A stretch of 34,855 nucleotides of DNA from Maccoyibacter sp900556645 (GCA_958349535.1 CATWDJ010000021.1:1-34855); one strand, 5' to 3'. Shown: positions 14,161-22,938, numbered from the stretch's first letter. Translations and numbers: made by a program. Notes: generated by a model not told the origin, from the sequence alone.

Positions 14161-14934
14161 ATGACAAAGAATCAGGAAGTTTTAAATCTTGCCGTATTGG
14201 CAGGGGAGATTCTCATAAAGAACGGCGGTGAAATCTACCGCGTAGAAGATACCATTATGCATATCGTGGAAGCTTACGGTATCACAGACTACAACGTCTA
14301 TGTACTGTCCAACGGTATTTTTGCCAATATTGAAGAAAAAGGAAACGAGCCGTACAGTGTAGTTCGCCACGTTTCCTTCGGAAATACGAATCTGGAACGG
14401 ATTGCCGCAGTAAATCAGCTTTCCAGAGAAATCTGTCAGCAGAAATATACACCGGCAGAAGCTATGGAAAAAATGCAAGCATGTAACCATCTGAAGCCAC
14501 GCAGCCTTCTTACCCGTTGCCTGGCCTCCGGTTTTGGCTGCGGTGCTTTTTCCATGCTGTTCGGCGGAACTGCCCTAGACAGCCTTTTTGCCTTTTTCAT
14601 CGGCATTATATTACAGCTTTTTTTACACTATTCACTTACCAGAAAATCTTCACAGTTTTTTGATTCCATTGCCGCCAGTGCTTTGGTGACAGCCTTAAGT
14701 GTTTTTCTTTTTGCTGTCCATATCCCTGTGAACGTTGATAAAATCATCATCGGTTGCATTATGCCTCTGGTTCCGGGATTGGCTCTTACCAATTCTATCC
14801 GGGACTTTTTTAACAGTGATTATCTGTCCGGGGTCATCCACATGGTAAACGCTCTGCTGACGGCTCTGTGCATTGCCGTAGGGGTAGGTTCCATTATGAC
14901 CTTTTATCAATTTTTAGGAGGAAGCTTATTATGA
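14161..14934 (+). CDS. Threonine/serine exporter, ThrE N-terminal half-type subunit
   Basis: 257 residues of the PF06738 type. The cytoplasmic part has LAVLAGEILIKNGGEIYRVEDTIMHI (family hallmark) and NVYVLSNGIFANIE, followed by about five membrane segments (CLASGFGCGAFSMLFGG, SLFAFFIGIILQLFLHYSL, FDSIAASALVTALSVFLFAV, IIIGCIMPLVPGLALTNSIRD, HMVNALLTALCIAVGVG). In Corynebacterium ThrE one chain carries both halves; here the second half is the next gene, overlapping by 4 bases (ATGA). The two likely form one exporter of threonine/serine or related small molecules. The start at 14161 is chosen for MTKNQEVLNL and an AGAGAGG site; the frame stays open 66 bases upstream, but that would start close to the promoter. 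Confidence 0.88.
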   Translation: MTKNQEVLNLAVLAGEILIKNGGEIYRVEDTIMHIVEAYGITDYNVYVLSNGIFANIEEKGNEPYSVVRHVSFGNTNLERIAAVNQLSREICQQKYTPAEAMEKMQACNHLKPRSLLTRCLASGFGCGAFSMLFGGTALDSLFAFFIGIILQLFLHYSLTRKSSQFFDSIAASALVTALSVFLFAVHIPVNVDKIIIGCIMPLVPGLALTNSIRDFFNSDYLSGVIHMVNALLTALCIAVGVGSIMTFYQFLGGSLL

Positions 14935-15362
14935 TTCTTCAACTGGCATTAGCTTTTATTTCTACCTTTGCTTTTGCGGTACTGTTTTCCGCTCCGAAAA
15001 CCCAATATGTTTTCTGCGGACTCTGCGGTGCTTTTACCTGGGGAATGTATCTTTTGTTTCAAAATTTTGGATACACTACGGTCATTTCCGCCTTATTTGC
15101 CACTTTCTTTTTGACGTTACTGGCACGTATTTTATCTATTGTCAAAAAAAATCCGGTTACCATCTATCTGATAACCGGAATCTTTCCGTTGGTTCCGGGA
15201 GCCGGAATCTACTATACTTCTTATTATTTAATTATGAATGAAGGCACCCGTTCCCTTACTATGGGACTGGAAACCTTCAAAACCGCAGGTGCCATTGCCC
15301 TTGGAATTATTTTTGGCTTTGCCGTTCCATTTTCCTCGAAAAAGAAAGATAGCAAATCGTAA
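14931..15362 (+). CDS. Threonine/serine exporter, ThrE_2 (DUF3815) subunit
   Basis: 143 residues with four or five membrane segments (LALAFISTFAFAVLFSAP, FCGLCGAFTWGMYLLFQ, ISALFATFFLTLLARIL, YLITGIFPLVPGAGIYY, GAIALGIIFGFAVPF). The motif ITGIFPLVPGAGIY mirrors IGCIMPLVPGLALT in the partner protein, which fits the known duplication of the family. AGGAGGAAGC lies before the ATG at 14931, which overlaps the preceding stop. The gene ends 23 bases from the convergent aminotransferase gene, with no clear terminator between. Confidence 0.88.
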   Translation: MILQLALAFISTFAFAVLFSAPKTQYVFCGLCGAFTWGMYLLFQNFGYTTVISALFATFFLTLLARILSIVKKNPVTIYLITGIFPLVPGAGIYYTSYYLIMNEGTRSLTMGLETFKTAGAIALGIIFGFAVPFSSKKKDSKS

Positions 15363-15385
15363 AAAATATATAGTTCAGTTTTGCC

Positions 15386-16672
15386 CTAACGCTCTTCCAA
15401 GATTTTTTCAACACTTACTAATTTGACACAAACCACAAAGATTTCTGCTGCCAGACGAAGTTCTTCAATGGTTGGATAGGATGGTGCGATACGGATAACG
15501 GAATCCTTCGGGTCTTTTCCATATGGGAAAGGTGCCCCCGCTCCGGTCAACACAACACCTGCCTCCTTTGCCTTTTGTACGATAGCCGTTGCAGAACCCT
15601 CCAAGCCTTCAAAGGTAATGAAATAGCCGCCCAGAGGCTTTATCCATGTACCGATTCCTCGTCCGCCCAGCTCTTCCTCCAGAATGTTCTCCACCATCTC
15701 AAATTTCGGACGCATAATATCTGCATGCTGTTTCATCTTCGCCTTGATGCCGTCCAGATTCTTGAAATATTTCACATGGCGGTACTGATTCACCTTATCA
15801 TATCCGATAGTCTGCACTGTCATACTTTTTTTCACAAACTCCAGATTCTTCTTGGAGGCTGCCATTGCCGCAATACCTGCTCCCGCAAAGGTTACCTTTG
15901 AAGTAGAAGCAAACTCATAGACAATATCCGGATTTCCTGCTTTTTCACATTCGGAAATAATATCCAAAAGCTGCGGCTGATTCTCTTCATATAAATCATG
16001 TACCACATAGGAGTTATCCCAGAAAATTCTGAAATCCTCCGCTGCCGGTTTTAATGCCGCAAAACGTTTTACTGTCTCATCAGAATAAACCACACCCTGT
16101 GGGTTGGAATATTTCGGAACACACCAGATTCCCTTTACTGCCGGGTCATGGTTCACATACTCTTCCACCATATCCATATCCGGTCCCTTTTCCGTCATCG
16201 GAATATTAATCATCTCAATTCCGAAATGCTCCGTTACGGAAAAATGTCTGTCATATCCCGGAACCGGACACAGGAATTTGACACTATCCAGCTTACACCA
16301 CGGGGTACTTCCACAGACACCGTGGGTCATGGAACGGGAAACCGTATCATACATAATATTCAGGCTGGCATTTCCGAAAACCAACACATTTTCCGGGTTA
16401 CAGCCCATCATCTCTGCCATCAGACGTTTTGCCTCCGGGATACCGTCCATAGCACCATAATTACGGACATCGGTTCCGTCCTCTAATATCATTTCTGTTT
16501 TAGAATTTAAAACTTCCATCATATCCATATTCATATCTAACTGTTCCACAGATGGCTTTCCTCTTGCCATATTCAAGCTCAGATCCCGCTTCTGATATTC
16601 CTTGTATGCCGCCTCCAAGCTCTCCTTTTCCTGCAACAGTTCTTCCTTTGTCATTTCCTGATAAGACTTCAT
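15386..16672 (-). CDS. Aspartate aminotransferase, class Ic (PF12897 type)
   Basis: A 428-residue fold-type I PLP enzyme. It carries the signatures of the family that includes Rv3722c of M. tuberculosis: LNMARGKPSVEQLD, DVRNYGAMDGIPEAK, KFLCPVPGYDRHFSVTE, KGIWCVPKYSNPQGVVYS, IFWDNSYVVHDL, and FASTSKVTFAGAG, where Lys259 should hold the PLP. The expected reaction is transfer of the amino group between aspartate and 2-oxoglutarate in the cytoplasm. TAGGAGG precedes the ATG, 17 bases after the rarA stop, so the gene is probably co-transcribed behind rarA. The pairing looks positional rather than functional. It converges with the ThrE genes. Confidence 0.9.
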   Translation of the reverse strand: MKSYQEMTKEELLQEKESLEAAYKEYQKRDLSLNMARGKPSVEQLDMNMDMMEVLNSKTEMILEDGTDVRNYGAMDGIPEAKRLMAEMMGCNPENVLVFGNASLNIMYDTVSRSMTHGVCGSTPWCKLDSVKFLCPVPGYDRHFSVTEHFGIEMINIPMTEKGPDMDMVEEYVNHDPAVKGIWCVPKYSNPQGVVYSDETVKRFAALKPAAEDFRIFWDNSYVVHDLYEENQPQLLDIISECEKAGNPDIVYEFASTSKVTFAGAGIAAMAASKKNLEFVKKSMTVQTIGYDKVNQYRHVKYFKNLDGIKAKMKQHADIMRPKFEMVENILEEELGGRGIGTWIKPLGGYFITFEGLEGSATAIVQKAKEAGVVLTGAGAPFPYGKDPKDSVIRIAPSYPTIEELRLAAEIFVVCVKLVSVEKILEER

Positions 16673-16689
16673 TTTAAATCCTCCTAAAA

Positions 16690-18009
16690 CTACTTCTTTT
16701 TTATAAACTCCAAGTGTTCTTTTATCTTTTTTTCATAGCCGATTTCTGTCGGCTGGTAAAATACTTGATCCTTTAATGCATCCGGCAGATATTGCTGCTC
16801 CACATAATGATTGGGATAATCATGTGCATACAGATATCCCTCTCCGTGGCCCAGTTTTGCACTTCCCTTGTAATGGGCATCCTGCAAATGTACCGGAACG
16901 GTGGCATTCGCTGTCTCCTTCACCGCCTGCAACGCCCGGTCTACCGCCAGATACGAAGCATTGCTTTTCGGTGCACTTGCCAGATAGGTAGCTGCCTCTG
17001 CCAAAATAATCCGTGCCTCCGGCATTCCGATTCTTTCTACTGCCTGTGCCGCACTGACTGCCACCGTCAATGCGTTGGGGTCTGCATTTCCCACATCCTC
17101 CGCCGCACTAATCATCATCCTGCGGGCAATGAATTTGATATCCTCTCCGGCATAGAGCATTTTTGCCAGATAATATACTGCCGCATCCGGGTCGGAACCC
17201 CGAATACTTTTGATAAAGGCGGAAATGGTATCATAATGATTATCCCCCGATTTATCATAACGAACCGCTCTTTTTTGAATACACTCCTGAGCGGTCTCTA
17301 AGGTAATATGTATGATTCCGTCTTGGCTCCGCTCTGTGGTCAGCACTCCCAGCTCCACCGCCGTCAATGCCGCCCTTGCGTCACCGTTGCTGATATCCGC
17401 CAGAAAATCCAAAGCATCTTCCTCTATGACGGCATGATAAGCTCCCATCCCCTTCTCTTCATCCGTTACGGCTCTTCGCAGAAGAATTTTGATATCCTCT
17501 TTCTCCAATGCCTTTAACTCAAAGATAATGGAACGGGAGAGCAATGCTCCGTTGACCTCAAAATAAGGATTCTCCGTGGTGGCTCCAATCAATATAATGG
17601 TGCCATCCTCCACGAAGGGAAGCAGGTAGTCCTGCTGTCCTTTGTTAAAGCGGTGAATTTCATCAATAAAAAGAATGGTTTTCTTCCCATACATTCCCTG
17701 ACTCTGTTTCGCTTTTTCTACCACTTCCTCCATGTCTTTCTTCCCTGCCGCTGTGGCATTGATGGATAAAAATTCTGCCTTCGTGGTATTGGCTATAACT
17801 TTTGCCAAGGTTGTCTTACCGGTACCGGGAGGTCCGTAAAATATGATGGAACTTAACTTGTCTGCTTTTATTGCCCGGTAAAGCAGCTTATCCTTTCCGA
17901 TAATATGTTGCTGTCCCACGACCTCTTCCAACGTTACCGGTCTTAAACGGCTCGCCAAAGGAGATTCGTTTTGCATATTTTGTTCTCTCATATATTCAAA
18001 TAAATCCAT
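16690..18009 (-). CDS. rarA: Replication-associated recombination protein A (RarA/MgsA)
   Basis: A 439-residue AAA+ ATPase, normal length. The N-terminus has SPLASRLRPVTLEEVVGQQH. Walker A is FYGPPGTGKTTLAK and Walker B is ILFIDEIHRFNKGQQDYLLP. Sensor 1 is IGATTENPYFEVN and the arginine-finger region is LLSRSIIFEL. The C-terminal tetramerisation part has RRMMISAAEDVGNADP and YLASAPKSNASY, then the MgsA tail with GEGYLYAHDYPNHYV. RarA acts at stalled replication forks, working with SSB and the clamp. It is the first gene of a unit with the aminotransferase. Confidence 0.96.
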   Translation of the reverse strand: MDLFEYMREQNMQNESPLASRLRPVTLEEVVGQQHIIGKDKLLYRAIKADKLSSIIFYGPPGTGKTTLAKVIANTTKAEFLSINATAAGKKDMEEVVEKAKQSQGMYGKKTILFIDEIHRFNKGQQDYLLPFVEDGTIILIGATTENPYFEVNGALLSRSIIFELKALEKEDIKILLRRAVTDEEKGMGAYHAVIEEDALDFLADISNGDARAALTAVELGVLTTERSQDGIIHITLETAQECIQKRAVRYDKSGDNHYDTISAFIKSIRGSDPDAAVYYLAKMLYAGEDIKFIARRMMISAAEDVGNADPNALTVAVSAAQAVERIGMPEARIILAEAATYLASAPKSNASYLAVDRALQAVKETANATVPVHLQDAHYKGSAKLGHGEGYLYAHDYPNHYVEQQYLPDALKDQVFYQPTEIGYEKKIKEHLEFIKKK

Positions 18010-18031
18010 TTATTTCACCTTATCCTTATAA

Positions 18032-18060
18032 AATATACATCATTTTGCAAGTTGAATCAA
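18032..18060 (-). promoter_or_regulatory. rarA promoter
   Basis: TTGATT (18060-18055) and TATATT (18037-18032) are 17 bases apart on the minus strand. The predicted start is about 20 bases before the rarA ATG at 18009. Confidence 0.6.
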
Positions 18061-18084
18061 CTAAAAATTCATTTTTATAGTAAT

Positions 18085-18804
18085 TTACTCAAATATCAGC
18101 TCATCCACCGTCACAAATTCATAACCTTGCCTCTGTAATTCATCTACAATCTCCAAAGCAGCCTTAACGCTGCTGGCTGATGCATCATGTAATAAGATAA
18201 TATCATTTTCTTTTGTATTTTTCACTACCTTTTGAGTTACCTTTGCCGAACTCTCACAACACCAGTCCAAAGGGTCCACATCCCACAGCACGATTACCAT
18301 ATCGTCGGCACATTGTACATTCTGTGGTTTGTTGCCAAAAGGTGGTCTTAGGTACTCAGGATATTCCCCGGTAATTTTAAAAATCACTTCATTGGTTTTA
18401 CGAATCTGATTCTCGGCATCGGTAGCGGAAAGGGTTGCCAGATTCACATGACTGTAAGAATGATTCCCAATCAGATGCCCTTCCTCATGGATTCTTTTCA
18501 CCATTTCAGGATACTGCTCCGCCTGTTTTCCCAACAAAAAAAAGGTTGCCTTTACATTCCGTTCCTTCAACCCGTCCAACAATTCTTCCGTGTAATCGGG
18601 ATCAGGACCGTCATCAAATGTCAATGCCACCTTTTTTGTCTCCTCGTCCTCTCTGGACGGCTCCGTTTCTACATTTTTACTCTGGGTAAACACAACTCGC
18701 CCTTCTGCCTTCATCTCTTTTAACTTGACTGTCAGCATCTGAAAGGCAAATATCGTAAGCAATAATAAATTCATACACAATAAAAACTTTGCAGCGTTTT
18801 TCAT
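18085..18804 (-). CDS. Polysaccharide deacetylase (NodB/CE4), membrane-anchored
   Basis: 239 residues. An N-terminal hydrophobic segment (about 5-25, KFLLCMNLLLLTIFAFQML) anchors it, then a polar linker leads to a CE4 domain (about 57-239). Motif 1 is ALTFDDGPDPD (Asp64, Asp65). Motif 2 is HSYSH (His115 and His119, metal ligands). Motif 3 is RPPFG, motif 4 is WDVDPLDW and motif 5 is IILLHD. The set is complete, so it should be active on N-acetylated sugars of peptidoglycan or another surface polysaccharide. The domain is small, with no extra wall-binding modules. TGGAG precedes the ATG. It is a single-gene unit as far as can be seen; no convincing promoter was found in the 67 bases upstream. 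Confidence 0.92.
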   Translation of the reverse strand: MKNAAKFLLCMNLLLLTIFAFQMLTVKLKEMKAEGRVVFTQSKNVETEPSREDEETKKVALTFDDGPDPDYTEELLDGLKERNVKATFFLLGKQAEQYPEMVKRIHEEGHLIGNHSYSHVNLATLSATDAENQIRKTNEVIFKITGEYPEYLRPPFGNKPQNVQCADDMVIVLWDVDPLDWCCESSAKVTQKVVKNTKENDIILLHDASASSVKAALEIVDELQRQGYEFVTVDELIFE

Positions 18805-18871
18805 AGTTGCTCCATGGTTAAACTCTGTATGATTCTATGCTTTTTTTCTTCAACTTATGTTCTATCCGTTT

Positions 18872-19861
18872 TCAGGGATATTTTTTTGCCAATTTAGAAA
18901 TCTCCTGCCGCATCTGCTCCCGGACACTCCATGGAGCCAATATCTCCGCACCGGCTCCTAATCCCATAATCCATGCAAAAAACTGACGGCTCACTGCCAC
19001 ATCCGCATGGACAATAAAATGTTCCTCATCCTCCGGCTTAAATGTGATTCCTTTGCCAAAACGGTCCAGCACCACACCTGCCAAATCATTGTGAAAACGT
19101 ATCTTGACCTTTTCTTCTTTGCCGCCAAACATTCCAAACATTTTTTTCTGGTAAGCACTGATGTCGAACTTCTCAAAATGCTCTCTGCCGAATCTCTGCT
19201 GTCCTGTCTGCTGAATCTCCAGCATCTTGTCCACCCGGAAATGCTTAATCATCTGTTCCTTGGCATCAAAGGCAATCAGATAGTAATTTTCATCCGTCCA
19301 CGTCAATGCCCATGGGGACATAATATAGCGTTCCCCTTCCCGTTTCAGCTCCATTTCTTTTTTCACATTCCACTGAAAATAAAGAAAACTAATCTGCTGG
19401 TTTTCGCTGATGGCATTGTGAATAGCATCCACATTGTAATAGATACTTTCATTCATGGTTTTTATCCGGTCTGCCACCACCACCTGTCTTTGGAGCTTTC
19501 CTGCCTCATAGCTGCTTGCCAGACTTTCCAGCTTCTTAATCAACTGCCCGGATTTCTTTTCCGTAATAAACTTGGATGCCTGTACCGCATCCACCAGAAG
19601 TTTTAATTCAGGAAGCTCAAACTGACGGCTGCCTAAATAGTAATAGCTGTTACGGTTGGTCTGCACCTTGATAATATCCATTCCAAAAACTCGTAATGCT
19701 TCTATATCACTATAGATACTTTTTCGCTCCGCACTAACCCCATAGGTTTCCAGTGCCGAAAGTATCTCACTCATGGAAATCGGATGGTCTTCATCTGTAC
19801 ATTCCTGAAATATCTTCATCAGATATAAAAGCTTCAGCTTCTGATTCTCTCCCTTTGACAT
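18872..19861 (-). CDS. WYL-domain transcriptional regulator
   Basis: 329 residues. The N-terminal winged helix (about 5-70) has KLLYLMKIFQECTD, ISMSEILSALETYGVSAERKSIYSDIEALRVFG and a YYYLGSRQFEL link. The WYL domain (about 140-225) has ISENQQISFLYFQWN, YIMSPWALTWTDENYYLIAFD and IKHFRVDKMLEI. The C-terminal WCX-type extension has VKIRFHNDLAGVVLDRFG and FAWIMGLGAGAEILAPWSVREQM. Such regulators bind ligands, often nucleic acid or nucleotide signals. The start at 19861 is chosen over an ATG at 19867 because AGGAGG is 6 bases before it and directly abuts the other. It overlaps the 3' end of the esterase gene by 71 bases, so it belongs to the acyltransferase-DUF6320-esterase operon. Confidence 0.88.
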   Translation of the reverse strand: MSKGENQKLKLLYLMKIFQECTDEDHPISMSEILSALETYGVSAERKSIYSDIEALRVFGMDIIKVQTNRNSYYYLGSRQFELPELKLLVDAVQASKFITEKKSGQLIKKLESLASSYEAGKLQRQVVVADRIKTMNESIYYNVDAIHNAISENQQISFLYFQWNVKKEMELKREGERYIMSPWALTWTDENYYLIAFDAKEQMIKHFRVDKMLEIQQTGQQRFGREHFEKFDISAYQKKMFGMFGGKEEKVKIRFHNDLAGVVLDRFGKGITFKPEDEEHFIVHADVAVSRQFFAWIMGLGAGAEILAPWSVREQMRQEISKLAKKYP

Positions 19862-20789
19862 CCTCATCCTCCTGACCTATCACTTCCAGAAAACGTCCAA
19901 CCTCTGCCCATGCCCGTTTGGACTCAGGCATCAGCAGCATTGCCATCTGGAACACATGGAACATCCCCTCATAAATACTCATCCGCACCTTTACCCCTGC
20001 ATCCTTTGCCTTTTTAGCCACTCTGGTAGAATCGCTTAACAGCATCTCATAGGAGCCGGTCTGAATCAACATTGGCGGAAATCCTTCATAATCTCCAAAC
20101 AATGGCGAAATATATTCATTTGTAGGGTCATTTTCCCCCAAATAGTCCTTATTGTATAACAAACTGTCCCTTGTTTTTCCAAACAACGGGTCTTTCTCAA
20201 AATTCTCTTCCACAGACTCTCCACTGATGGTCAAGTCCGTCCACGGTGACATGGCAATAATTCCCGACGGAAGCGTTTCCCCGTGATTCCTTAACCAGAG
20301 GCAAAGTGCCAACGCCAGACCTCCTCCTGCAGAATCTCCTGCCACCACAATCTGTTCTTCTTTGTATCCCTGCTCCAATATCCAATGATAGGCACTGACT
20401 GCATCCTCCAATGCCGCCGGGTAGGGATGCTCCGGTGCTACCCGGTAATCAATGGTCAATACGCTACAGCCTTTTCCCAATTCACAGTACAATCCTGCAA
20501 AGGAACGATATGCATTTTTCATAGCCGCAATATAGCCGCCGCCGTGGAGCTGAAGAATGATTCTATCGGATTGCTTCTCTATAGGTTCCAACAGTTCCAT
20601 GGTAAAGTCCGGCATCTCCAGAATCTGATATTGCAGATGTTCAGGACATTTCCACTCCGGCTCCAATTCTACAATTTTCTTTCTGAGCTCCCCGCTCTTA
20701 ACTTTTTTCCCAATCAGCAAATCATTGGAAAAGCGGCTGATTAAGTCTCTTATCACTTTTCCCTGAATACTTATTTCTGAATCGTTCAT
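19791..20789 (-). CDS. Alpha/beta hydrolase (HSL-type esterase)
   Basis: 332 residues. The oxyanion motif LQLHGGGYIAAM (HGGGY) marks the hormone-sensitive-lipase group. VVAGDSAGGGLALAL carries the nucleophile Ser153. The acid Asp lies in EMLLSDSTR and the His in EGMFHVFQM. DYRVAPEHPYPAALEDA is another hallmark of this esterase family. No signal peptide, so it is cytoplasmic. The tail past about residue 300 (GQEDEDVKGRESEAEAFISDED) is acidic and unusual, and its codons double as the start of the WYL gene. AGGAGGTACC precedes the ATG. Substrate unknown; beside an HxxxDG acyltransferase it could trim or transfer acyl esters made by that enzyme. Confidence 0.92.
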   Translation of the reverse strand: MNDSEISIQGKVIRDLISRFSNDLLIGKKVKSGELRKKIVELEPEWKCPEHLQYQILEMPDFTMELLEPIEKQSDRIILQLHGGGYIAAMKNAYRSFAGLYCELGKGCSVLTIDYRVAPEHPYPAALEDAVSAYHWILEQGYKEEQIVVAGDSAGGGLALALCLWLRNHGETLPSGIIAMSPWTDLTISGESVEENFEKDPLFGKTRDSLLYNKDYLGENDPTNEYISPLFGDYEGFPPMLIQTGSYEMLLSDSTRVAKKAKDAGVKVRMSIYEGMFHVFQMAMLLMPESKRAWAEVGRFLEVIGQEDEDVKGRESEAEAFISDEDISGMYR

Positions 20790-20817
20790 GGTACCTCCTG
20801 AAATTTAAAATTTCAAC

Positions 20818-21492
20818 CTACTTCACATGAAATCTTCGTTTCAATTCCGCCCGTGCCTTACTGCCTCCGATAATGATGGTTCCGATAAACAGGAAGGTGG
20901 AAGCCGCAAAGGCTATCTCACTCAAAAACGGTTTGGTAATAATGCCTTTTTTCCACAAAACAATTGGCAGCAAGCTGCACAGAATACAGAAAATCTGAAA
21001 CAGCAGATAGCTTGGCCAGTTTCGGGAATTGACAATCATCAACAGCAAAATTGCCACATCCAGCATGATGACTCCTGCCGGCAATACATAGTTCAAAGAC
21101 CATCCCCGATATCCGATGACACGGTCTATCATATAAATCAGCACAATGGAAAGTACCGTTAACACGATAATCTTTGCCCGGTATCCTGCATCATTCTGAA
21201 TCACAAATTTCAGCACAAAATAAATATACAGAAATACTCCTGCTGTAATGGCACTCCACCAAATTTGTTCCTGATGTCTATAATTGATAAACAGCAGCAC
21301 CGCTTCTGCCAAAATAGCAAGAAATGCATAAATTCTTACAATCAGTCCAAATCGTTTTTCCCGAATCCAGACGCTGGGATACATGTTTTCACGTTTCGGT
21401 TCCTGCTCATCCTCTTCCAGTACGCAGTGGCAAAGAGGACAGACTTTTACCGGATCTAAAATATTGATATTACAGTTTCTACATTTACTCAT
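20818..21492 (-). CDS. Zinc-ribbon membrane protein (DUF6320-like)
   Basis: 224 residues. The N-terminus is a zinc ribbon with Cys4, Cys7, Cys18 and Cys21 (CRNC and CPLC). A polar linker (EEDEQEPKRENMYPSVWIREKR) leads to six or so hydrophobic segments: AFLAILAEAVLLFINY, WWSAITAGVFLYIYFVLKF, AKIIVLTVLSIVLIYMI, NYVLPAGVIMLDVAILLLMIV, LLFQIFCILCSLLPIVL and IAFAASTFLFIGTIIIG. It overlaps the acyltransferase end by 8 bases and has only a weak ribosome site, so translation is probably coupled. No known catalytic motif. Its constant place between acyltransferase and esterase suggests a membrane partner or scaffold for lipid-linked acyl transfer. Function unknown. Confidence 0.8.
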   Translation of the reverse strand: MSKCRNCNINILDPVKVCPLCHCVLEEDEQEPKRENMYPSVWIREKRFGLIVRIYAFLAILAEAVLLFINYRHQEQIWWSAITAGVFLYIYFVLKFVIQNDAGYRAKIIVLTVLSIVLIYMIDRVIGYRGWSLNYVLPAGVIMLDVAILLLMIVNSRNWPSYLLFQIFCILCSLLPIVLWKKGIITKPFLSEIAFAASTFLFIGTIIIGGSKARAELKRRFHVK

Positions 21493-22774
21493 AGCACACC
21501 CCGTTACTTTCTATGGATACTTCTACTCCGTCGCTGGCAATTTTACGGAAAAATGCCTTTTGCACGGAAGTGTCTTTTAATACAAAACTAAAGGTAAATA
21601 CCAACGTATCTTGGTAGGAACAAATCGTACCCTTCAGATTCTGTCCCTTGGACATTGCCAAAAACGCATGGAACTGCTTCACATACGGCTCATACTCCTC
21701 TCGCAGAGCAATGTTGCCAATATTGGTAATGGTAGTAGTATTCGCCAATGCCGCCGAGGTATAGACGGAACGCATGGCTATTTTTTTGAACACCAGCGGA
21801 ACCGCTCTGGCAATTAACATCTTTTCATTGGAAACATTGTAGGAAAAAATCTCTTCTAAATGCTCCTTGTTAATCTGTTCCCTGAGACTTTTCTGCACAG
21901 TCTCTAAAATTTCCTCAAAGGTATAGATTTCTTTTTCTGCCAAAAACTCTGCGGATACCATGGTAAAAAAGTTCTTGGTGGTAACAGAGTTAAAAAACGG
22001 ACGCAGGTTTACCGGAACTGCCACACGGATGGGCTTTTTATTCGGCATTCCGTGCATATATTCCTGATACACGCTCCAGACAAACACTGCCACCAAATAC
22101 TCATTGATACTGGCTCCCTTGGCTTTGCACACCGCCTTCAGCTGGGGAATATTCAAATATCCGTGAATCACTCCAAATTCCGGTGATTTATATTTTTCTC
22201 CTTTTAAAAGGTAGGCTTTCTCGGTCTTATAGCTTTTCTGATGGCTCTTTTTGTAATTTTTCAAAAAGCTGTCTTCTCTGTTTAGGGAAGTGTCGCTGCT
22301 GAGTGCATTGCCTCCCACCTTCTCACAAAGCTCAGGATGTACCAGCCGGAGATACTGATAGGTCAGCTCCTTCAAAAAGTTAATGGCTCCCATGCCGTCA
22401 GTCAACACATGGAACACTTCCAAATTAATCCTGCATTTATAATAGGTTACCCGAAACAGATAGCTCCGGTTTTTATTCTGTACAATGAATCGGCAGGGAT
22501 AGGTCTCCTCCTCAATAACCTTCGGTGCTTTTTTTACATTCTCTTCAAAATAGTACCAAAAGATTCCCTGACGCAACCTTACGTTAAAAAGGTCGAATTT
22601 CGGCAGCACCATATTCAGTGCCTCCTGTAACACTTCCTGTTTTATTTCTTCTGTCAATGTGACGCTGATACGATATACGTTGGACATCTGCTCTCCTGCT
22701 ATTACAGGAAACAGATGTGCCGTATTATCCAGCTTATCCCATTTCAAAGTTCTTCTTTCCTCGGTTTGTTTCAT
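21485..22774 (-). CDS. Condensation-superfamily acyltransferase (HxxxDG)
   Basis: 429 residues of the chloramphenicol-acetyltransferase/condensation-domain superfamily, similar to alcohol acetyltransferase and polyketide-associated (PapA-like) acyltransferases. The catalytic motif is FHVLTDGMGAINFLKEL with His122 and Asp126-Gly127. The second structural motif is near RVAVPVNLRPFFNSVTTKNFFTMVSAEF, and the solvent-channel region is near TTTITNIGNIALREEYEPYV. No signal peptide or membrane segment; likely cytoplasmic. These enzymes join an acyl donor (often acyl-CoA or acyl carrier) to a hydroxyl or amine acceptor. No carrier protein, PKS or NRPS gene is nearby, so a free-standing lipid or alcohol ester synthase is favoured. 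It leads the operon with DUF6320, esterase and WYL regulator. Confidence 0.85.
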   Translation of the reverse strand: MKQTEERRTLKWDKLDNTAHLFPVIAGEQMSNVYRISVTLTEEIKQEVLQEALNMVLPKFDLFNVRLRQGIFWYYFEENVKKAPKVIEEETYPCRFIVQNKNRSYLFRVTYYKCRINLEVFHVLTDGMGAINFLKELTYQYLRLVHPELCEKVGGNALSSDTSLNREDSFLKNYKKSHQKSYKTEKAYLLKGEKYKSPEFGVIHGYLNIPQLKAVCKAKGASINEYLVAVFVWSVYQEYMHGMPNKKPIRVAVPVNLRPFFNSVTTKNFFTMVSAEFLAEKEIYTFEEILETVQKSLREQINKEHLEEIFSYNVSNEKMLIARAVPLVFKKIAMRSVYTSAALANTTTITNIGNIALREEYEPYVKQFHAFLAMSKGQNLKGTICSYQDTLVFTFSFVLKDTSVQKAFFRKIASDGVEVSIESNGVCYE

Positions 22775-22823
22775 ACCGTCTCTCTTTCTATTTCTCTATC
22801 ATTTTTCTATCACTTGCAAAAAC

Positions 22824-22840
22824 ACATGAATTTCTCATGT
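22824..22840. promoter_or_regulatory. Perfect dyad upstream of the acyltransferase operon
   Basis: ACATGA (22824-22829) and TCATGT (22835-22840) flank 5 bases. It lies 50 bases before the acyltransferase ATG. The same half-sites, 8 bases apart, occur in the promoter of the amino-acid ABC operon at 25170-25189. I could not place a convincing -35/-10 pair around it; otherwise 22775-22870 shows nothing. Confidence 0.45.
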
Positions 22841-22872
22841 ATTCTATGGATACTATCGCTACTAGTATAAGC

Positions 22873-22922
22873 AAAAAAAAAGAATCCCGCAAGGGGAACA
22901 CCTCAGATATCTGTGTGCTCCC
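22873..22922 (-). terminator. Terminator of the amino-acid ABC operon
   Basis: On the minus strand GGGAGCAC and CAGATATCTG fold into a long hairpin with GTGTTCCC-like pairing (22894-22922). A small CCC-loop-GGG stem (22886-22895) and nine T (22881-22873) follow. It is 17 bases past the ATPase stop. Confidence 0.6.
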
Positions 22923-22938
22923 TCCCCCGGAATTCATT

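Noticed and set aside
18805..18871. Sigma-E-like CATACAGA box before the polysaccharide deacetylase
   Set aside because: No -35 match at the right distance, so a sporulation promoter cannot be supported.
20800..20814. GAAATTTAAAATTTC palindrome as a terminator between the DUF6320 and esterase genes
   Set aside because: It is AT-only in the core, has no T tract, and sits inside a tight operon directly before a strong ribosome site.
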